Notes under the pieces: model-generated | Databases searched by the model: none | What the model saw: only the letters and a program-made list of their open reading frames with translations | What the model was told of the DNA's origin: nothing | Shown here: one piece after another, positions 57,726-64,000 of the stretch | Layout: every line of letters starts with the position of its first letter | Numbering within the stretch: the first letter of the stretch is position 1 | Position numbers and translations under genes: made by a program | From: Earliella scabrosa | Lineage: Eukaryota > Basidiomycota > Agaricomycetes > Polyporales > Polyporaceae | Assembly: GCA_022605405.1 (NCBI GenBank) | Contig: JABYQQ010000032.1 | Span: 15,001 to 79,000, forward strand | Direction of reading: 5' to 3' | DNA: 64,000 nucleotides

Positions 57726-59717
57726 ATGAGACTCATCAACACGACCACATATGAAGTCAAGGAGTTCTCGAATAATCTCCGGCCCTCAGAATACGCCATC
57801 CTCTCCCATGTATGGGGTGACGAAGAGATTACCTTTGCCGACATGCTTGACCTGAAGCAGGCTAGGAAGCGCAAAGGGTGGTCGAAGCTAGAGCGCTTTT
57901 GCTACATCGCCGCTCAAGACGGCTTCCAGTGGGTCTGGGACGACACATGCTGCATCAACAAGTCCAGCAGCGCCGAGTTCTCCCACGCAATCAACTCGAT
58001 GTATGCCTGGTACAGCGAGGCCAAGGTCTGCTACGCCTACCTCCAAGACGTCCCCGACCTCAGCAAAGAAGACCCGACCGCGGAGGCCTCCTCCTTCCGT
58101 GGGAGCAGGTGGTTCACGCGCGGCTGGACACTGCAGGAGCTAATCGCTCCCAAGGTGATCCTCTTCATGTCGAAGAACTGGAAGCAAATTGGCACAAAGC
58201 TGTCTCTCGCCGAGACCATCCGGAGCATCACAAACGTTGATGAAGCTATACTCGCACACGAGCGGTTCCTCGACGACGTCAGCGTCGCACGTCGCATGTC
58301 TTGGGCTTCCGGACGGGAAACGACGCTCGTCGAGGACCGCGCCTACTCGCTAATGGGCATCTTTGGCGTCAACATGCCGATGATCTATGGCGAGGGCGAG
58401 AAGGCGTTCATCCGTCTTCAACTAGAGATTATGCGACAGACTCCCGATCAGAGCATCTTCGCCTGGGGCACTCTGCATGACTACCAAGTCTTTAAGGACA
58501 ACGCGAACTCGCTATCCGACTACAACGAGTGGGCCGATCCCTTCCGATGCATCCTGGCCTCCTCGCCCAAGCTATTCGCCGGTTGCGAATACATCGAACC
58601 CGTGCTCCTTGAGGAGTTCAACACCCGACTCGGCGTCTCCATCGACTTCCCAGAGTCCTCCCCCACGAACTATGGCATCCAGCTCCACCTCCCTACCTAC
58701 ACCTTCGCTCCGAACCAGCGTTCATGTTTTGCTCTCTTGGCATGCAAGGATGCCAGAACCGACAATATCGTCGCGCTTCTACTCCGCCGCGTAAAAGGCA
58801 GCTCCAACCGATACTACGTCGGGATGCACCTGCTCAACCGGCCACTCACCAAACCTTGGCACCCGTACTTCCGCTCCTTCTCCCTTCCCTTCAGTAGATC
58901 GGAAGACGCCGCGAGTAGCTTACGCGTCACGCGCGTGTACCTCCACAGTCACAACGTTAACCCCCAACGTAGCCAGGCCGAAGGCTTTGCGAACCGGCAG
59001 CTCCTACTGCGCTCACCGCAGCCGAGATACATTGGACCACCCAGGCGGTTCGCATTCACCTTCCCCGGTTGGCTCATGGAACGCCTTTCTGGGGCTGGCT
59101 TGCGGACGGCAGGATGGAAAGACGAGAAGGCCGAAGCCGCAGGCCACGTCGGGTGGACGCCGATGAAGAGATGGAGACAGCACGAGCAGGCGCTCACAGT
59201 GACCTTCGACATGTTTCCTCCATCCAAAGATTCTAACATCACACGCCACGCCGTCATTCTCATCCGAGGGTCCGGAAACAACGTGAAGGCGCAGGCGTGC
59301 GCGTTCGCAATCGTGATCGGGGTCCTCGAGCCTGCGACGGTGTGGTGCGAGGTGCTGATCAAGGGCCCCAGTACTTCCGAGATCAACTGGGAGCGGACCA
59401 GCGACCACGAGGTTGCGAAGAGTATATGGCATGGCTTCGACGCTGTCGCTAGGGATCTTGAGAGGCCTCGAAAGCGAGCCATCGACGGCGCACAATGGGA
59501 GAACCACGCCAGGATCTTCGCGGACGGAGCTGCCGGTAAAGTGAAAATCGAATTCTCCCCGTGGTTTACACAGGGAGAGGTGAGCGCTGTTGGAAATTTG
59601 ATGACCTATACGGTCAGGCTGTGGGTCGACATGAGGGATGTGAAGTTGTGGGAGAGTAGTGAACAAGAGAAGGTCGAACATCTATCGGGTTTGAGTTGTA
59701 TCGTGGCACATACGTAG
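57726..59717 (+). CDS. HET-domain (heterokaryon incompatibility) protein
   Basis: Intron-free, 663 residues. The HET domain lies in the first about 230 residues: AILSHVWGDEEITF, WVWDDTCCINKSSSAEFSHAINSMYAWYSEAKVCYAYLQDV, SRWFTRGWTLQELIAPK, and then RMSWASGRETTLVEDRAYSLMGIFGVNMPMIYGEGEKAF, the usual Agaricomycete extension. HET proteins trigger death of fused cells of unlike type in fungi; mushrooms carry many copies, so this one's partner is unknown. The C-terminal 400 residues carry no repeats such as WD or ankyrin. Confidence 0.92.
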   Translation: MRLINTTTYEVKEFSNNLRPSEYAILSHVWGDEEITFADMLDLKQARKRKGWSKLERFCYIAAQDGFQWVWDDTCCINKSSSAEFSHAINSMYAWYSEAKVCYAYLQDVPDLSKEDPTAEASSFRGSRWFTRGWTLQELIAPKVILFMSKNWKQIGTKLSLAETIRSITNVDEAILAHERFLDDVSVARRMSWASGRETTLVEDRAYSLMGIFGVNMPMIYGEGEKAFIRLQLEIMRQTPDQSIFAWGTLHDYQVFKDNANSLSDYNEWADPFRCILASSPKLFAGCEYIEPVLLEEFNTRLGVSIDFPESSPTNYGIQLHLPTYTFAPNQRSCFALLACKDARTDNIVALLLRRVKGSSNRYYVGMHLLNRPLTKPWHPYFRSFSLPFSRSEDAASSLRVTRVYLHSHNVNPQRSQAEGFANRQLLLRSPQPRYIGPPRRFAFTFPGWLMERLSGAGLRTAGWKDEKAEAAGHVGWTPMKRWRQHEQALTVTFDMFPPSKDSNITRHAVILIRGSGNNVKAQACAFAIVIGVLEPATVWCEVLIKGPSTSEINWERTSDHEVAKSIWHGFDAVARDLERPRKRAIDGAQWENHARIFADGAAGKVKIEFSPWFTQGEVSAVGNLMTYTVRLWVDMRDVKLWESSEQEKVEHLSGLSCIVAHT

Positions 59718-60250
59718 CGTCTTCTTCCCATTGCTCGACGTGTATTTTGAGCCATCACGAGCATGAGACCGGGAAAGCGAGCACCTGTGCATGAAGCCGA
59801 AACGCTGAGCTGCGACGCCAAGCGAGCGAACTTTGAACCCGGTGCACCTGAAGTAAGTGGGATGCGGAGCGGCGATTTGAACAACGCGCAGCTCCAGGGC
59901 AGGTTATCGATGACCACTATTCATATTGACAATCGAGATGTACTGGAGCGCATATGGGGCTACGGACGAGCTACACCTAGACCGGGCTGCTGTTTGAGGC
60001 GGCAACTCGATTAGATGCGGCGCACTCATATCCGACATCGAGTATGTGCATTGTGAACATCAGATAACACGGGTCACCTCATTTCATGCGCACGGTGCAG
60101 AATACAAAGAGCGGCTCCGCAATAATGGACATGTACCTTCAGCAGAGGAGTCAGTGCGGTACATGAACGAATGCCTAGGGCGCACCGTTCGCAGCTTCCT
60201 TCGTCAATATATACTGTCCCAAACACCAAGCAAAGCAATACGCCTACGTA
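59718..60250. other. intergenic, no gene seen
   Basis: Holds the 3' ends of the HET gene and of the convergent reverse-strand gene; only frames under 110 codons without domains. Confidence 0.45.
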
Positions 60251-61259
60251 TCAGTGATCCGGCCGTTCCTCCAGCACGAATTCCAGTGTGTCCGCAATGT
60301 TGGTAATAAATTCGATGAACCGCCGAACGCCACAGACGATCCCATCCACGCCCGGAGGTGGAAAAATTTCGTCAAAAGGGACGTCCACGTCGAGCCTAGC
60401 GCGCATGGATAGAACGATATCAATTGTGTCATCATCGAGGAGGAAGGCGCGTAAGAAGGACGCACCCATGGTCCATGCAGTAACGCTCAGGATCTTCCGC
60501 ATATTGCGCAGCACCAACCATGAACTGAACAGCGAGTTTGCCTGCTTTGAGGTTGTCGGCAATGTCTTGTTCGGAGACATCGTGATGCCAGGGACAGGAC
60601 TTGCGCGCGTCTTTGCAACGACTGCTCACGGCGGGGTCTGGGTCCCGCTCTGCAAAGGCAGGGAAGTAGGTGATGAAGACGTCGTAGATTGGGATTTCGG
60701 TGTTAGCGCGCCAAAGATAATGGATGTGCTGAATGCCAGGAGCAACAGTGATGTCAGTATCGAGTCCAGAGAACAAAGAGGAAGATCGGAGGACAAACGA
60801 GCAAGCAACAGGCGTTTATGACCTCACGGTAAACTTTCCGAAATGGGGCTTGTAACTCGATGCACTTTCTGAGGGCAACGAGCTCTTCGGAGGTGAGTGA
60901 GAGGGCATCAGGTTGACTGAGAATGCGTCGTATTGTCTCAGTGCGAGCGTTACGTATGATCTCAAGGTGGACGATCAGTCTGAGAAGGTTGGGGATCAGC
61001 TGTGGGAGAAAGGAAGGCTCGATGATGTTTCGGACGGCGTAGATGACCAGGGCGAGAGGAGGGGATAACGCAGACGGCATGGCTTTTGCGACGTCGTTAA
61101 TTGAGTCTGTTGGAAGCATGAATCAGATTGTCGGCGAACGGGGACGGACGTTGATTGGTTACCGAAGAGGTCGCGCCGGATGGATTCGTCGCGATACATG
61201 GCGTCGTCCATGCCCGCGACACGCTCCACAATGTCCATGAGCGCTTCAGCGTGAGCCAT
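60251..61259 (-). CDS. hypothetical protein, mostly helical
   Basis: Exons 61259-61163, 61106-60823, 60728-60630, 60541-60251; 256 residues with fitting phases. Starts MAHAEALMDIVERVAG. A hydrophobic-amphipathic segment lies at about 45-80 (LALVIYAVRNIIEPSFLPQLIPNLLRLIVHLEII) and later RAFLLDDDTIDIVLSMRARLDVDVPFDEIFPPPGVDGIV. The donor of the second intron (GTCATA) is weak; a stronger GTGAGG five bases earlier would break the frame. I do not know the family. The start is 244 bases from the divergent Bud4-like gene. Confidence 0.65.
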
Positions 61260-61502
61260 GGCGGAGAGAACAAGGGTGGACGAGAAAGGAGAGAGAAAGG
61301 AGGAGCGACGGTGGTGGTTAACACGACCGGAGGGCGGCGGAAGACAAACGAGCCATAAGGGGAGACGCGGTCACGTGCAATACGCGTTGTTGAACAAAGC
61401 ACGCGACGCCCGGCGCAGATTCCCACGGTCTTTAAACCGTCGAGGCCATCGTCCGAACCGTGCCCGGCTGCGCTCCCAGTCCGCTCCTCGCCGTCCGCCG
61501 CG
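61260..61502. promoter_or_regulatory. divergent promoter, hypothetical gene / Bud4-like gene
   Basis: The 243 bases between the two start codons must serve both genes. No clear TATA box; moderately GC-rich. Confidence 0.45.
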
Positions 61503-64000
61503 ATGAGCTCGGCTCATCCTCTCCGCGAACGCCTCCAGTCCAACTCGCCCGACCCCGACCTCGCCCGCCCGACGACTCCGCTGCGCATCACCAAACACAG
61601 CTCCCCCCAGCCGCGCCAGGGACTCTCTCCCCGCCAGCCACCGTCGCACACGCAGGTACAGGTCGCGCGCCGGTCGTCGAACAGCTTCAAGCATGTGCGC
61701 GAGAACAACCTTGTCACCAAGTCCCCCTTCCGCACGCTTCTCCCTCAGTCTCTGGCGGCCTCCTCCTCGCCCCGTCGCGTCAGCGGCGAGAAGCGTCCCC
61801 GTCCAGTGTCGATGAACGACTCGGCCGAGAATGACAAGCCGCTCGGACCCAAGCGCAGACAATCCAAGGGATTTCAGGGCCTTCTTCAGAAGGAGCCCGT
61901 TACGAAGAGCCCCTTCCGCAAGCCATCTGAACCCCCTCTAGACCACCCTCCCCCTGTTCCCCCGAAGCTCAAAGCCAAGTCTTCTACCGTCCCCTCTGGC
62001 ATACCCGTCCTCTCTCCTCCTCGCAGCTCTCTTGTAGATTCCCGTCGGATGCATGGTCCTCGTGGCGTTGGCGAGCGCCGTTCAACCCCACGCAAGACCG
62101 TCACCTTCGATGAGAAGTGCGACGTTCTCGAGTTCGAGGTCAGCGACGATGGCCTTGCCGATGTCTCCTACGACGAGAATGGCTATGGCTATGGCTATAG
62201 CTATGAGGATGAAGGAGAAGCAGTCATGGAGGTTGATGAGAGCTATGACAGTCTGGACCAGGTGGGCAACGACAGTCTGACTGGCATGGTTGAGTCGATG
62301 CTCGAAGCAACTCGTCCCCACACTCCCCCACGTCGTGAAGACGAAGAAGATGCAGAACTTCTACCTCCGTCCCCATCCCCGGCGAAACCCCACCCCCAAT
62401 CCTCTCCCGAACAGCCACTCGAAGGTTCGTCGTTCAATTCCCCTCGTGAGTCCACTTTTTTCCCACTGGCGATAGTCGTCTCTCGGCTGTCTGCTTTGGC
62501 ACCATCCATAGTGCTGAACCCGTATCTTAGATGCTCCTCCGGACCAATTCTCACAGCCTCAAATCAAGGACGAAGACGCTCCCTTTGAGGAGTCCTTCAG
62601 GTCAAATCGTTCGAACGATTCACTCGACCCCTCCAACCTGTCCATAGGCCATTCCGAAGTATCTCTCAGCAACCTCGACAGTCACTCGCTGCTCGTGGAT
62701 GCCGGTTTCGAAAGCGAATTGCCTACATCCGCTTCATTCCAACCAGTCGCAGGCTCATCGCCTCGAGTACGTTCCCGCTCTGGCACTCCGCTCGAACGGT
62801 CCTTCGACCGTTCGTTCGACCGTTCGTTCGAAGCACGTTCAACGCCCTCTCTCACGCCCTCACGGTTCAACTCGCCGCGCTCTGGCTCCGGCTCGCCATT
62901 CCAGAAGCAGTTATTCAAGCCCGCCAGCACGTCGAGCTTGGGCAGCTACAGGAACGGCCGCCAGCCCGTCACTCGGGAGGAGATTCGCGAGCGTATGCGC
63001 CGACGGAGCGAGGAGTCCCTTGCTGCCAGTCGATCTGCGAGTGGGAGCCCAGCCCCTCTACCCGCAGTGAAGCAGGAAGTGCAGGCCGAGGTCGCTCCCG
63101 AGGAGAATATGGAAGAGGGGGGAGCTGAGGAAACAGACGCAGCGAACACTTCGCGCCTAACCGAACCAGCCTCCGATGCGCCTGCCCCTGTTTTGCCCCT
63201 AATGACCCGCCACAACCCAACCCACGACGGCGTGATGTCCATCGACCCCGAACCCCAACCTATAGACCCTCCACGTCCTATGCTGGCTGAGCGTGCCCAT
63301 AGCATAGACGGTCCTCATGCCTTCATGGACGCGAAGCATGCCTTTGCCGGGCTAGAGCTGGACTTCGAGCACGGCTTCGGACTGGGCGAAGAGGGCATGA
63401 GCATGAGTGCCGGCCTCATGAGTGCGCGCCCAAAGTCCAGCAGCATGCACCTCGGCGACGTGAGCGCGCTCGACAAGCTCATGGAGGATATGGCGCAGGG
63501 TGCGGGGGTCGAAGTCCCCGCCAATCTATCCATTGTGTCCGAGGGCCAATCGTACGGCAGTCTCCGCGTCGAGGCGGTCACCGATGGCGTGAAGGCGTCG
63601 ACCTTCTCCTTGCCCGCTATCGAGCACAATGACGACGGTATGGGCATCGACCTTGATATGCAATCGTCCGCGCTCGGTCACGGTCACGACGCACCGATCT
63701 CGGTTCCGACACGGGAATTGCAGCAGGCGGCCTCGACTCCGCCCCCGCCTCCACCTCCCGCCAAAGACGCGATCCGCGCGCGCGAAGAGCTCATCAAGGC
63801 GAAGAAGCGGGAAGCGCGCATGCGCGACGAGGACATATTCGACAGCGACTCGCCCGGTCCAGCTGCTGTCGTGGTCAGCCCGCGTGTTGAGCAACCAGCG
63901 CGCAGGCGAAGCATGAGCACGAACGATGTCGCCGGCGACGTAGCTCCGCGTCCCTCTACTGCTGCGCACAGACGCGCTGCGAGTGCGCGGGATGACAACT
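61503..64000 (+). CDS. Bud4/anillin-like septation protein, N-terminal part
   Basis: Exon 1 is about 61503-62445 (donor C|GTGAGT) and exon 2 starts at 62531 and stays open to the window edge, so the gene is incomplete. About 800 residues are seen, mostly disordered. Marks are two VTKSPFR motifs, RKTVTFDEKCDVLEFE, and near the edge KDAIRAREELIKAKKREARMRDED, a basic helix which I associate with fungal Bud4. A PH domain would be expected beyond the window. Bud4 is a cortical scaffold at septins and the septum, needed for septum formation. An imperfect repeat of RSFD (three times) stands near 62800-62825. Assignment by motif only. Confidence 0.7.

Noticed and set aside
1..64000. CRISPR arrays, bacterial operons, riboswitches, prophage
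   Set aside because: Intron-rich eukaryotic genes throughout; repeats are transposon ends, not regularly spaced units.
61503..64000. Assigning the edge gene as a different cortical scaffold
   Set aside because: The TFDE-type motif and basic REELIKAKKREA helix fit Bud4 best, but without the C-terminal part alternatives stay possible, so confidence was lowered rather than the call changed.

Overview
The window is nuclear DNA of a filamentous basidiomycete, most likely an Agaricomycete. The gene models have many short introns of about 50-60 bases with GTxxGY...AG borders. They include a KDZ transposase, a NoxR regulator, a HET-domain protein, a POS5-type NAD kinase and an intron-bearing tRNA-Leu, a fungal combination. 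The species cannot be named from the sequence.

Region 1 (1-5290) is a gene-poor repeat field. It holds a decayed Ty1/copia 3' end, a 384-bp hAT-like MITE with an 8-bp target duplication, further copies or pieces of that GATC-rich family, and a 154-bp TA-flanked MITE.

Region 2 (about 5296-28271) reads as one 23-kb KDZ-type DNA transposon. Imperfect inverted repeats of about 66 bp close both ends, and the genes point outward from the centre. On the left, reverse strand, lie an 11-exon KDZ transposase and a large companion protein. On the right, forward strand, lie two related genes and a gene whose product carries a WFxNRR-type segment. The element is broken three times: a 418-bp MITE sits in a transposase exon (8-bp TSD), a complete 6.5-kb Ty1/copia element with two 580-bp LTRs that look identical sits in an exon of the last gene (5-bp TSD), and an in-frame TGA lies further down that gene. 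At both insertions, taking away the insert and one TSD copy makes the flanking reading frames meet in phase.

Region 3 (28272-31860) is a second repeat-rich, gene-poor stretch. Region 4 (32087-64000) is ordinary gene-dense chromosome: noxR, a microcephalin-like BRCT gene divergent from an NTF2-like gene, several lineage-restricted hypothetical genes including a tandem related pair, a POS5-type NAD kinase, an Asteroid/XPG-like nuclease, tRNA-Leu(CAG), a HET-domain gene, a small hypothetical gene, and the start of a Bud4/anillin-like gene cut by the window edge. Two fold-back elements lie between these genes.

Exon borders were read by hand from splice signals and reading-frame phase. For the models where every exon is given, the coding length is a multiple of three.
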